From Ardenticatenaceae bacterium (GTDB taxonomy: Bacteria; Chloroflexota; Anaerolineae; Promineifilales; Promineifilaceae), in NCBI GenBank assembly GCA_020634235.1, contig JACKCB010000001.1, forward strand, positions 1,364,001 through 1,428,000: DNA of 64,000 nucleotides. Reading direction: 5' to 3'. Below the pieces are notes generated by a model, which worked only from the letters and a program-made list of their open reading frames with translations, searched no databases and was not told where the DNA came from. The position numbers and the translations under genes were made by a program. This document shows positions 8,245 to 17,108 of the stretch, piece after piece (position 1 is the first letter of the stretch; the number at the start of each line of letters is the position of its first letter).

Positions 8245-10251
8245 ATGTTAACACCCACTGAAGTCTTGCTGTTTTTGCTGCTCGTGTTCATCTCCGTCGT
8301 GGCCACCGTCTCCACGTTTGGCGACATGGCCCGGGTAATTGGCCGGGGGCAGGGCGCGCTGGCGCTGGACGAGCTGCCGCGCCGCCTGGTTGCCGGGGTG
8401 GTCGCCTTGTTTGGCCAGGGACGCATCATCCGCCACCGCCGCCTGACCTCGCTGCTCCATTTTGGCGTGGCCTGGGGCTTCATTTTCTATTTCCTGGTAA
8501 ATGCGGTGGACGTGACCGAGGGGTTGGTGGCGGGCTTTGAACTGCCCGGCCCGGCCGGGGACATCTTCCGCCTGCTGGCCGACATTTTCAGCGTCCTGGT
8601 GCTGGTGGGTGTCCTGTACTTCATCATCCGCCGCTTTGGGCTGAAGGACCCGGCCCTGACCACGCGTGACAACGTCAAGCTCAACCCCAATGCGCGCGTG
8701 GGCATCCCGCGCGACTCGCTGGTGGTGGCCCTATTCATCTTGCTGCACGTGGGCTTCCGCTTCACCGGCCAGACCTTTGCCATTGCCGCCCATGGCAGCG
8801 ACCCCTGGCAGCCGTTTGCCAATGCCCTTGCTGGCCTGTGGGGGAATTTGTCGCCGGCGGCGTTGACCTTTGGCTGGCACGCCAGTTGGTGGTTGGCCAT
8901 CGGCCTGATTCTGATGTTCCTGCCGTACTTCCCCTACACCAAGCACGCGCACCTGTTCATGGGGCCGCTGAATTTCATGACCCGGCCGGGGCGGCGCAGC
9001 ATCGGGGCCATGGATCCCATCGACTTCGACGACGAATCCATCGAACAGTTTGGCGTGGCCCGCCTCACCGACCTGCCCCAAACCCAGGTTCTGGACGCCT
9101 TCGCCTGCATCATGTGCAATCGCTGCCAGGAAGCGTGCCCCGCCTACAACACCGGCAAGGAGCTTTCGCCGGCCGCGTTAGAGATTAACAAACGCTACTA
9201 CCTGCGGGAGAACCTGGGCCAGTTGGGCAAAGGAGCCGAAGACACGCCTCGTCTGCTCGACTACGCCATCAGCGAAAGCGCCGTTTGGGCCTGCACCAGC
9301 TGCGGTGCCTGTGTAGACGTCTGCCCGGTAGGCAATGAGCCGATGATGGACATTCTGCAAATCCGGCGTGACCAGGTAATGATGGAAAGCGCCTTCCCCA
9401 GCGAGCTGAAGGGCGCGTTTGTAGGCATGGAGCGCACCCGCAACCCCTGGGGCATGACCGATGACCGCCTGGCCTGGGCCGCACCGCTCAATTTTGAGGT
9501 GCCCACCGTGGCCGACAACCCCGACTTTGAGGTGCTTTACTGGGTGGGCTGTGCCGGCGCATTTGACCCCAAGGCGCAGGAGATAGCCCGCGCCATTGCC
9601 ACGGTGCTGCACACGGCCGGGGTCAACTTTGCCGTGCTGGGCAATGATGAATCCTGCACCGGCGACACTGCCCGCCGCGCCGGCAACGAATACCTCTTCT
9701 TTGAGATGGCGACCGGCAACATTGAGCTGCTCAACGAGATTGGCGCGGACAAGAAGCGCATTGTCACCGGCTGCCCGCACTGCTACCACACCCTCAGCAA
9801 TGAGTACAAGGACCTGGGCGGCAGCTACCAGGTGATGCACCACACGCAGATGATTGCTGACCTGGTGGGGCGCGGCAAGCTGCGCCTGAACGGTCAGAAG
9901 CTGGAGCAGGCGACGTTCCACGATCCCTGTTACCTGGGCCGCCACAACGGCGTCTATGATGAACCGCGGGAAGCGCTGGCCAGGGCCGGGATGGTGCTGC
10001 TGGAAATGGACCGCAGCAAGAGTAACTCCTTCTGCTGCGGCGCGGGCGGCGCGCAAATGTGGAAGGAGGAGGAGCATGGCACGCAAACGGTGAGCGGCAA
10101 CCGCTTTGCCGAAGCGCGCCGCACCGGGGCGAAGACGCTGGCGGTGGGCTGTCCTTTCTGTGCCCGCATGATGGATGATGCCAACAAAGAGACCGGCGAA
10201 TCGATGCAGGTGCTAGACGTAGCCGAGGTTGTGGTGGCGGCGCTGGCGTAG
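8245..10251 (+). CDS. EtfD/HdrD-like membrane iron-sulfur reductase
   Basis: A 668-residue protein. The N-terminal ~230 residues hold about six membrane segments like the NarI-type cytochrome b domain. Two ferredoxin-type [4Fe-4S] motifs follow, 'CIMCNRCQEACP' from C288 and 'CTSCGACVDVCP' from C350. The C-terminus has two CCG (heterodisulfide-reductase type) domains, with 'GCAG', 'GCPHCYHTL', 'CYLGRH' and 'SFCCGAGG' (about residue 597). This is the architecture of the EtfD/FadF proteins that pass electrons from electron-transfer flavoprotein to quinone during fatty-acid or branched-chain amino-acid oxidation. That job fits the dehydrogenase complex genes downstream, but no etfAB is in view. 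The start is supported by GAGGAGG. A terminator follows at 10279. Confidence 0.85.
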   Translation: MLTPTEVLLFLLLVFISVVATVSTFGDMARVIGRGQGALALDELPRRLVAGVVALFGQGRIIRHRRLTSLLHFGVAWGFIFYFLVNAVDVTEGLVAGFELPGPAGDIFRLLADIFSVLVLVGVLYFIIRRFGLKDPALTTRDNVKLNPNARVGIPRDSLVVALFILLHVGFRFTGQTFAIAAHGSDPWQPFANALAGLWGNLSPAALTFGWHASWWLAIGLILMFLPYFPYTKHAHLFMGPLNFMTRPGRRSIGAMDPIDFDDESIEQFGVARLTDLPQTQVLDAFACIMCNRCQEACPAYNTGKELSPAALEINKRYYLRENLGQLGKGAEDTPRLLDYAISESAVWACTSCGACVDVCPVGNEPMMDILQIRRDQVMMESAFPSELKGAFVGMERTRNPWGMTDDRLAWAAPLNFEVPTVADNPDFEVLYWVGCAGAFDPKAQEIARAIATVLHTAGVNFAVLGNDESCTGDTARRAGNEYLFFEMATGNIELLNEIGADKKRIVTGCPHCYHTLSNEYKDLGGSYQVMHHTQMIADLVGRGKLRLNGQKLEQATFHDPCYLGRHNGVYDEPREALARAGMVLLEMDRSKSNSFCCGAGGAQMWKEEEHGTQTVSGNRFAEARRTGAKTLAVGCPFCARMMDDANKETGESMQVLDVAEVVVAALA

Positions 10252-10278
10252 TCTGCCCTGCAAGCTAGCTAAAGCATG

Positions 10279-10320
10279 AAAGGAGGCAGAGGGTGTTCTG
10301 GCACGCTCTGCCTCTTTTGT
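10279..10320 (+). terminator. Intrinsic terminator after the EtfD-like gene
   Basis: Stem GAGGCAGAG (10283-10291) / CTCTGCCTC (10306-10314), extended by A-T pairs and followed by TTTTGTT. It begins 28 nt after the stop codon. Confidence 0.85.
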
Positions 10321-10462
10321 TGGGAGCGCGCCCCGGCCGGGTCGCCAAACCATTGGAAGTTCGCTAAAATCATAGCCAGCGATTGCATCTTGTTAACCCT
10401 ACCCCACAAACTGACGTTGGCCGCCAGACCCGGCCAACACCACCTGATAAAGAGGACTGTTT

Positions 10463-11122
10463 ATGCCATCAAGACAGATTTACGCCCGTTTTCTCACCTG
10501 GCCGGCCCTGCTATTGGGCCTGCTGTTCCTGGCAATGTTGGCGTGCAGCCCGGCCGGGGGTCCATTTGAAGAAGATTTCGAATCCGCCGGCAGTTGGGGC
10601 ACCGGTTCCGACGCCAGCGCCGAGGGCAACGTCAACAACGGCCGCTACGAGTTGCTGGTCAAGGAAGACCTGGGCCTCTTCTGGTCCACGGCCGGCAAAG
10701 ATTTCGGCGACGGCATCTTCCAGGTAGAGACCATCCAGCTAGAAGGCACCGAAGATAACGGCTACGGCATGATGCTGCGCGTCAACAGCGAGACCGATGA
10801 CTTCTACCTATTCGAGATCAGCAGCGACGGCTTTGTATGGATTGGCCGCTGCACCAGCGGCTGCGAAACGGAAGCGACACCCATCGTCGAAAGCGGCTGG
10901 TTCGAATCCCCGGCCATCAATCGCGGCCTTAACAGCACCAACATTCTCAAAGTCCGTGCCGAAGGGCCAAACCTGATCTTCTTTGTCAACGACGTTGAAG
11001 TAGGCCGGGTATCTGATCCCACCTTTGCCAAAGGGGACATCGGCATCCTGGTCGAAACCCTGGGCGAAGGCGGCGTGCGCATCGCCTTCGACAACTTCAA
11101 AGTGCTGCCCCTGGAGGAATAA
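10463..11122 (+). CDS. Lipoprotein with a LamG-like beta-sandwich
   Basis: 219 residues. A signal peptide ends in the lipobox 'LAMLAC' with C28 as the lipidated residue, so the protein sits on the outer face of the membrane. The mature part ('FEEDFES...GSW', 'GYGMMLRVNSETDDFYLFEIS', 'FFVNDVEVGRVSD', 'IAFDNFKV') has the strand pattern of concanavalin-like/LamG or 3-keto-disaccharide-hydrolase-like domains, usually carbohydrate binding. There is a C-x3-C pair (CTSGC). No catalytic residues are identifiable. AGAGGA precedes the ATG. It stands alone between the EtfD-like gene and the 2-oxoacid dehydrogenase operon. Confidence 0.75.
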   Translation: MPSRQIYARFLTWPALLLGLLFLAMLACSPAGGPFEEDFESAGSWGTGSDASAEGNVNNGRYELLVKEDLGLFWSTAGKDFGDGIFQVETIQLEGTEDNGYGMMLRVNSETDDFYLFEISSDGFVWIGRCTSGCETEATPIVESGWFESPAINRGLNSTNILKVRAEGPNLIFFVNDVEVGRVSDPTFAKGDIGILVETLGEGGVRIAFDNFKVLPLEE

Positions 11123-11205
11123 CCCCTTCTCCGTGGGCAGGCAGCCAAGCGGCAAGCTCGCAAGCCCTAACCCCTTATCCCTGTGACCCACTGACAGAGA
11201 GCGCG

Positions 11206-13638
11206 ATGATAGGACAAGAAGAGATATCGAAAGACACGATTCACCTGACCCACACCTCCCTCCATTTTGAAGAAGTCCTGGCCGATTACCAGTTGGCGCT
11301 GGAGAGCCGCCATGCCAGCCTGATTGGCCGGCGCGAAGTGCTCAGCGGCAAGGCCAAGTTCGGCATTTTTGGCGACGGCAAGGAAGTAGCCCAACTGGCG
11401 CTGGCCAAAGTGTTCCGGCCGGGAGACTTCCGCTCCGGCTATTATCGTGACCAGACGCTGATGCTGGCCCTGGGGCTGGTTACCCTGGACGCATTCTTCG
11501 CCCAGCTTTACGCCCACGCCGATGTCAACGCCGATCCTTCCTCTGCCGGCCGCTCTATGAACGCCCACTTCGCCACCCGCTCCCTCCGGCCGGATGGCAG
11601 TTGGCAAGCGCTGACCGCCATGGTCAACTCCGCCTCCGACGTTTCGCCCACCGGCACGCAGATGCCGCGCATGGTGGGCCTGGCCTACGCCTCCAAACTG
11701 TACCGCGAACTGGAGACGCTGCACTCCCTCACCCAGTTCTCCCACCAGGGCAACGAGGTCACCTTTGGCACCATCGGCAACGCCTCTTGTGCCGAAGGGC
11801 TGTTCTGGGAAAGCATTAACGCCGTTGGCGTGTTAAAAGTCCCGCTCGTCCTATCCATTTGGGACGATGGCTACGGCATTTCGGTCACTAACAAGCACCA
11901 GATAACCCGGCAGGACCTGTCGGCCGTGCTGCGCGGTTTCCAGCGCGAGCCGGGCAGCGACGAGGGCTTTGATCTCTACACCGTGCCCGGCTGGGACTAC
12001 CCGGCGCTGATAGACGCCTACCAGCACGCGGCCGGGGTTGCCCGCGAAACGCACATTCCCGCCATCATCCACGTGACCGAATTGACCCAGCCGCAAGGGC
12101 ATTCCACCTCCGGCAGCCACGAGCGGTACAAGTCGGCCGAGCGGCTGGCCTGGGAAGCGGAATACGACTGCCTGAAGAAGATGGCGGCCTGGATCGTGGC
12201 CAACGGGATAGCCACTGAGGAAACGCTGGAAGAGATGAACCGGCAGGCGCGGCAAAAAGTGGAGGCGATCCGGGTGCGGTCCTGGAACGCCTTCCAGGAC
12301 CCCATCCGCGAGGAAGTGCAAGATGTGGCCGACATGATTGATGAGATTGCGGCCACCTCCTCCCGAACCAACGAGCTGGGGCGAATCCGGCGCGGCCTGA
12401 CGCGCTTGCAGGTGCCGGCCCGCAAAGACATTATGCAGGCGGTGCGCGAGGTGCTGCTGACGCTGCGCGATGAAGCCCACCCCGGCCGGGAACTGCTCAT
12501 CAACTGGAAACAGGCCCAGGAAGCAGCCAATGCGGAACGGTACAGTTCGCATCTCTACAGCCAGTCGGCCGAATCGGCTCTGCGCGTGCCTGAGGTGAAG
12601 CCGGTCTACTCAGACGAATCGCCCACGTTGAGCGGCTTTGAGGTGATGAACGCCTGTTTTGATGCCATGCTGGGCCGCGACCCGCGGGTGGTGGCTTTTG
12701 GCGAGGACCTGGGCGTTTTGGGCGGCGTGAACCAGGGCTTTGCCGGCTTGCAGGCCAGGTACGGCCCGCTGCGCGTCTCAGATACGGGCATCCGCGAGGC
12801 CACAATATTGGGCCAGGCTATTGGCCTGGCCTTGCGAGGCCTGCGCCCCATTTGCGAAATGCAATATCTGGATTACGTGCTGTACGCCCTGCAAATCATG
12901 TCGGATGACCTGGCTACGCTGCACTGGCGCACCAAAGGGGGCCAGAAAGCGCCGGTGCTGATCCGCACGCGCGGCCATCGCCTGGAGGGCATCTGGCATT
13001 CCGGCTCGCTGATGGCCGGCCTGATTCACCTGGTCCGGGGCATGCGCATCATGGTGCCGCGCGATATGACCCGCGCGGCCGGTTTCTACAATACGATGCT
13101 GCTGTCGGATGAGCCGGGCTTGATTGTGGAAGTGCTCAACGGCTACCGGCTGAAGGAGAAGCTGCCGGACAACATCGGGTCGTTTACGGTGCCGTTGGGA
13201 GTGCCGGAAGTGCTGCGCCCCGGCCGGGACATCACCCTGGTAACCTATGGCGCCTGCTGCCGCGTGGCCCTGGAAGCGGCCGCGCTGCTAGACAGGGTCA
13301 ACATAGACGTGGAAGTAGTAGACGTACAGACCCTGCTGCCCTTCGACTGCCACGGCCGCATTCTGGAATCGCTCAAAAAGACCAACCGCATCCTCTTTGT
13401 GGATGAGGATGTGCCCGGTGGCACCAGCGCCTACATGCTGCAAGAGGTGATCGAGAAGCAGGGCGGCTACCACTGGCTGGATTCTGAGCCGCGCACCCTG
13501 CCCGGCCAACCCCACCGCCCCGCCTACGGCACCGATGGTGACTACTGGTCCAAGCCCAACGTGGAACAGATATTTGATGTCGTCTACGACTTGATGAACG
13601 AGGTAGACCCCGCCCGCTACCCAATCTTCCACAAGTAG
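11206..13638 (+). CDS. Fused E1 alpha-beta of a 2-oxoacid dehydrogenase complex
   Basis: 810 residues, a natural fusion of the alpha and beta halves of thiamine-diphosphate-dependent E1. The alpha half (about 1-400) holds the TPP motif region 'GTIGNASCAEGLFWES' to 'WDDGYGIS'; here GNAS replaces the classic GDGA, as I recall for single-chain E1 enzymes. The beta half (about 465-810) shows 'VVAFGEDLG', 'RYGPLRVSDTGIREATILG' and the C-terminal transketolase domain 'VDVQTLLPFD'. The complex decarboxylates pyruvate or branched-chain 2-oxoacids; the length and fusion favour branched-chain or acetoin-type substrates, but this is not certain. It is followed 71 bp later by E2, and E3 is 2 kb further on. 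Confidence 0.87.
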   Translation: MIGQEEISKDTIHLTHTSLHFEEVLADYQLALESRHASLIGRREVLSGKAKFGIFGDGKEVAQLALAKVFRPGDFRSGYYRDQTLMLALGLVTLDAFFAQLYAHADVNADPSSAGRSMNAHFATRSLRPDGSWQALTAMVNSASDVSPTGTQMPRMVGLAYASKLYRELETLHSLTQFSHQGNEVTFGTIGNASCAEGLFWESINAVGVLKVPLVLSIWDDGYGISVTNKHQITRQDLSAVLRGFQREPGSDEGFDLYTVPGWDYPALIDAYQHAAGVARETHIPAIIHVTELTQPQGHSTSGSHERYKSAERLAWEAEYDCLKKMAAWIVANGIATEETLEEMNRQARQKVEAIRVRSWNAFQDPIREEVQDVADMIDEIAATSSRTNELGRIRRGLTRLQVPARKDIMQAVREVLLTLRDEAHPGRELLINWKQAQEAANAERYSSHLYSQSAESALRVPEVKPVYSDESPTLSGFEVMNACFDAMLGRDPRVVAFGEDLGVLGGVNQGFAGLQARYGPLRVSDTGIREATILGQAIGLALRGLRPICEMQYLDYVLYALQIMSDDLATLHWRTKGGQKAPVLIRTRGHRLEGIWHSGSLMAGLIHLVRGMRIMVPRDMTRAAGFYNTMLLSDEPGLIVEVLNGYRLKEKLPDNIGSFTVPLGVPEVLRPGRDITLVTYGACCRVALEAAALLDRVNIDVEVVDVQTLLPFDCHGRILESLKKTNRILFVDEDVPGGTSAYMLQEVIEKQGGYHWLDSEPRTLPGQPHRPAYGTDGDYWSKPNVEQIFDVVYDLMNEVDPARYPIFHK

Positions 13639-13709
13639 GGGCGGCAGTGACCGGTTACGCTTAATGGCCCCTGAAGGTTCTGACAGACACACAGCAACAA
13701 GGATAAATC

Positions 13710-14993
13710 ATGGCTACTGAAGTGATTATGCCCCGCCTGGGAGAAGGCGTTATCGAAGGTCTTATTGCCAAATGGCTGAAGCAAGAGGGGGAGACGGTTG
13801 GCCAGTATGAGCCGCTGCTAGAGATAGAAACGGACAAAGTGACCACAGAGGCGACGGCCGAGACGGCAGGCACGGTGCTGCGCATCCTGGTGCCGGAAGG
13901 GGCGACAGTGGCCGTGGGCACGGTTTTGGCCTACCTGGGCCAGCCAGGGGAAGCGCTGCCGGGTGACTTGGCCACCCCGGCCGGGGCACCACCCACGGCA
14001 GCGCCCGCACCGGCTGCCCGTACCCATACCAATGGTGGCCACACCGCCCTGCCAGAAGTCCCGGCCGGGCAGGCCAGCCGCCAGGCCTTCCCCACCCGCG
14101 TCAGCCCGGTAGTGGCCCGCATGGCCGCCGAACACGCCATTGACCTGAGCCAGATAGACGGCACCGGCCGGGGGGGGCGCATCACCAAGAACGACGTCCT
14201 GGCCTATCTGGAAAACCGCACCGTGGCCGCGCCGGCGCTGGCTCCGCCGGCTGTGGTCGGGCCACCGCCAGCGGCGACCCGGCTGGCCGCAGCGCCATCC
14301 CCCGCCCCTGCGGCCAGCCCCGGCGACCTCATTCCCCACAGCAACATGCGCCGGGCCATTGCCGAACACATGGTGATGAGCAAGCACACCAGCCCCCACG
14401 TCACCACCGTCTTCGAGGTCGACTTTAGCGCTGTCACCGCGCACCGCCGGGCACACAAAGCCAGCTTTGCCAACGATGGCGCCAACCTGACCTTCACCGC
14501 CTACATTGTGGCTGCGCTGGTCCAGGCGCTGAAGCGCCACCCACGCGTCAACAGCACCTGGCGCGACGATGGCTTGCTGCTAAAACGGGAAATCAACATT
14601 GGCATGGCCACAGCCATTGAAACGGGCCTGATTGTGCCCGTCATCAAGAACGCCGACAGCCTGAATCTGCTGGGCCTGGCCCGGACCATCAACGATCTGG
14701 CCAACCGGGCGCGGCAAAACCAGCTCCGGCCGGATGATGTTCAGGGCGGCACTTTCACCCTGACCAACCATGGCACGTCGGGCAGCCTCTTTGCCACGCC
14801 CATTATCAACCAGCCACAGTGCGGCATTCTGGGCGTGGGCCAGATCCAGAAGCGGGTGGTGGTTATCGAGGACATGATCGCCATCCGGCCCATGTCGTAT
14901 GTTAGCTTTACCTTTGACCACCGTATTCTGGACGGCGCTTCGGCCGATTACTTTGTGGCCTCGTTCAAAGAGGTGATTGAGCGATGGCAATGA
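13710..14993 (+). CDS. E2 dihydrolipoamide acyltransferase
   Basis: 427 residues with the standard order. The lipoyl domain carries the modified lysine K43 in 'ETDKV'. A Pro/Ala-rich linker leads to the peripheral-subunit-binding domain (about 130-167, 'RVSPVVARMAAEH...GRITKNDVLAYL'). A second linker (about 175-205) precedes the catalytic CAT-like domain, whose active-site motif is 'DHRILDG' with H404 and D408. It transfers the acyl group made by E1 to CoA and forms the core of the complex. AAGGA lies 8 nt before the ATG. The TGA stop overlaps the ATG of the next gene (ATGA), which suggests translational coupling. A single lipoyl domain is normal for branched-chain E2. Confidence 0.92.
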   Translation: MATEVIMPRLGEGVIEGLIAKWLKQEGETVGQYEPLLEIETDKVTTEATAETAGTVLRILVPEGATVAVGTVLAYLGQPGEALPGDLATPAGAPPTAAPAPAARTHTNGGHTALPEVPAGQASRQAFPTRVSPVVARMAAEHAIDLSQIDGTGRGGRITKNDVLAYLENRTVAAPALAPPAVVGPPPAATRLAAAPSPAPAASPGDLIPHSNMRRAIAEHMVMSKHTSPHVTTVFEVDFSAVTAHRRAHKASFANDGANLTFTAYIVAALVQALKRHPRVNSTWRDDGLLLKREINIGMATAIETGLIVPVIKNADSLNLLGLARTINDLANRARQNQLRPDDVQGGTFTLTNHGTSGSLFATPIINQPQCGILGVGQIQKRVVVIEDMIAIRPMSYVSFTFDHRILDGASADYFVASFKEVIERWQ

Positions 14994-16081
14994 AATGGTT
15001 GGGCTTGCTTGCCTTCATGTTCCTGGTGGCCTGCGGGGGTGGCGCGCCCGATTTACAGGAGACGGCTGCCCCGGCGCAGCCGCGACCGACCGAGGTTGCC
15101 GCGACCGATGATCCGGCCCCGTCCAACAGTCTAACGAGCGGCGATGCACAGACAGAGCCAACCGCAAGCAGCGCGCAGCCCAACCTACCCCTCCCGGCCG
15201 GGGGTGGTTGGGTCACCTTCGCGCTGCCAGACGGGGAGGGGGCACATCTTTACCGGCTGGCCCTGGCCCCCGATGCTGTGCCCGAGGACATCACCGCCCT
15301 GCTCGACCGCGCCGCGCCCGGGCAGTACAGCGAATGGCTCAACATCTCGCCCGATGGAAGCTGGTACATCCTCTCCACCGACCGCTTTGACCCGGACTGT
15401 GACGGCTGGCCCTGCCTGGTAATCACCCAGGATTTTGCCACCTATGAGGTGGTGAAGCCTGAGGGAGCAGTGGTACACGCTGGCTACAGCGCCATCGCCA
15501 ACGACGGCAACCTCATCGTCTACACCGCGGGGGAGGGCACGCATGAACAGGATTTGTGGGCCATTCGCCGCGAAAACGGCGCGTGGCAGGCGGCGCAAGA
15601 GCTGACCAGCAGCTCTCCCTTTAGCTACCACCAGCCCCCCGGGCTGGCCGCGGATAGCACCAGCGTTGTCTTTGGCTGCGGTGACGACCCGTACACCAGC
15701 AGTGCCCTCTGCGAAGCCGCCCCCGATGGCAGCCGCTTCACGGTGCGGTTCCGGGCCACAGACAACGGGCGCGACGCGTTCTTGTTCCACCCGCGTTACG
15801 CGCCCGATGGGGCAATTGTGTTTGAAGGGGAGTGGCATGGCGAGCAGTTGTGGCGTCTACCGGCCGGCAGCCAGACACCCACCCTCCTCAGCGGCCAGAG
15901 CAATGACAATTCGCCTTGTGTGCTGCCCAACGGCCTTATTGTCTCATTGTGGCTGCAGCGGCCGGGAAACGATGCCGGCTATCATGAGATAAAACTCATG
16001 GCAGCGGACGGCAGCCAGTACACGATGCTGTGGACGGGGCAGGATGTCTTCGATATTGGCACAGGTTGTGGGGGCGGGTAG
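14990..16081 (+). CDS. Lipoprotein with TolB-like beta-propeller repeats
   Basis: 363 residues from the ATG at 14990. This start overlaps the E2 stop as ATGA and gives a compact signal peptide with lipobox 'FLVAC' (C15); an ATG two codons earlier is also possible. A Pro/Thr/Ala-rich linker (about 20-70) leads to a domain with WD40/TolB-like blades: 'LNISPDGSWYILSTD', 'SAIANDGNLIVYTA', 'HPRYAPDGAIVFEG'. Eight cysteines occur in the mature region. The role is unknown. An exported lipoprotein translationally coupled to a cytoplasmic dehydrogenase subunit is odd and may only reflect dense packing. The gene is convergent with the SH3-like gene, 7 bp away. Confidence 0.75.
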   Translation: MKWLGLLAFMFLVACGGGAPDLQETAAPAQPRPTEVAATDDPAPSNSLTSGDAQTEPTASSAQPNLPLPAGGGWVTFALPDGEGAHLYRLALAPDAVPEDITALLDRAAPGQYSEWLNISPDGSWYILSTDRFDPDCDGWPCLVITQDFATYEVVKPEGAVVHAGYSAIANDGNLIVYTAGEGTHEQDLWAIRRENGAWQAAQELTSSSPFSYHQPPGLAADSTSVVFGCGDDPYTSSALCEAAPDGSRFTVRFRATDNGRDAFLFHPRYAPDGAIVFEGEWHGEQLWRLPAGSQTPTLLSGQSNDNSPCVLPNGLIVSLWLQRPGNDAGYHEIKLMAADGSQYTMLWTGQDVFDIGTGCGGG

Positions 16082-16088
16082 GCGGCGC

Positions 16089-16949
16089 TCAATTGAAGGT
16101 AAGAAAAGTGACTTCAATCCAGCCAAGCTGGCCATCGACCGTCTGAATCTCTTGCCAGAGGGCACCACCCTGGTTGGCGTGCCCCGGCCGGAGAATGACG
16201 ATGGCCCGGTCCGGCAGCAGCAGCAGTTGCTGCCCCCCTGGTGAACGATAAACCCAGACGCTGCCACCGTTGGCGTTTACGGTAGCCGTCTCGCCCACGA
16301 TGGGGGTTGGGGTCATGGTGGGGGTGGGGGTGACGGTGGGGGTAGACGTGGCGGTGGGGGTGGGGCTGGGCGTAGCTGTGGCGCTGGGGGCGTTGGTGGG
16401 CACCGGGGTGGGCGTGCTGCTAGGTCCGGCGGTGGGGGTGGTGGTCGGATTGCTCCCGGCCGGGCTTGTGCTCGTCACCTCCCCCTCATCAAGGGTCAGC
16501 GTGCCGCTAATGGGCGTGGCCGACGCTGGCGGCCGGCCACCAAATGCGCCCGTAACGGGGGTGGAACTGGTTGGGGCAGGGGTGCTGGTGAGCGTTGGGG
16601 GCGTGGCTGGTAAGGCAGGCTCACCGCTGGGCGCTGGTTGGCTGGCGCTGAGGGCATTGGCCGTGGCTGTGCCTACCAGGGCGGCTACTTCCGTCATCGC
16701 GGCCGGGTCGGTCCCGGCCGGGGACGTTGGGTCCAGCGGCACGCCGGCCAAGAAGAAGCCAAACGCCAACAGCAGCAGGGCAAACGCATAGCCCGTAAAC
16801 GTGCGCACCCGCAGGTCCAGGCGATACACATCCAACCGCAGACGGCGCACAAAGCGCGGTGACTGGCCAATATAGGCCAGACCTATGGCCAGCAGCGCGG
16901 CCAGCGCGGCCAGCCCCATGCCCCACAGTGTCCACATTGGAAAGCCCAT
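16089..16949 (-). CDS. Membrane protein with PT-rich stalk and SH3-like domain
   Basis: 286 residues. Two N-terminal membrane segments (about 5-27 and 52-70) are joined by a basic loop. A ~140-residue Pro/Thr/Ser-rich stalk with 'TPTPT' runs follows, then a C-terminal ~65-residue bacterial SH3-like domain ('VYRSPGGQQLLLLPDRAIVIL...QEIQTVDGQLGWIEVTFL'). The stalk is typical of wall-spanning regions and SH3b domains often bind peptidoglycan, so a cell-envelope sensor or anchor is likely. No enzymatic domain is seen. A second ATG at codon 5 is an alternative start; neither has a clear Shine-Dalgarno. Confidence 0.7.
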   Translation of the reverse strand: MGFPMWTLWGMGLAALAALLAIGLAYIGQSPRFVRRLRLDVYRLDLRVRTFTGYAFALLLLAFGFFLAGVPLDPTSPAGTDPAAMTEVAALVGTATANALSASQPAPSGEPALPATPPTLTSTPAPTSSTPVTGAFGGRPPASATPISGTLTLDEGEVTSTSPAGSNPTTTPTAGPSSTPTPVPTNAPSATATPSPTPTATSTPTVTPTPTMTPTPIVGETATVNANGGSVWVYRSPGGQQLLLLPDRAIVILRPGHANQGGALWQEIQTVDGQLGWIEVTFLTFN

Positions 16950-17060
16950 AAAACCGATTATAGCCAGTGAGGGAGTTGGTTGCTAGTCGCTGGCAGCCAG
17001 CGCAGCCACTTGTGGCCTTCAGCCAGCCGCCACCAGCTACCAGCATTTCTCTGAGCAGGG

Positions 17061-17066
17061 TATAAT
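17061..17066 (+). promoter_or_regulatory. Consensus -10 box of the E3 gene
   Basis: A perfect TATAAT lies 42 nt upstream of the ATG at 17109. No convincing -35 is visible. It gives E3 its own promoter, separate from the E1-E2 unit. Confidence 0.5.
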
Positions 17067-17108
17067 CACGGCAGCAAGTCCAAAATATTAACGGATATGG
17101 AGAGTCTA

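Noticed and set aside
16300..16440. Runs of 'ggggtg' repeats resembling a simple-sequence or G-quadruplex element
   Set aside because: On the coding (minus) strand they are the codons of the PT-rich stalk; the same is true of 48650-48800 in the PBP gene. A secondary G-quadruplex effect is possible but not needed to explain them.
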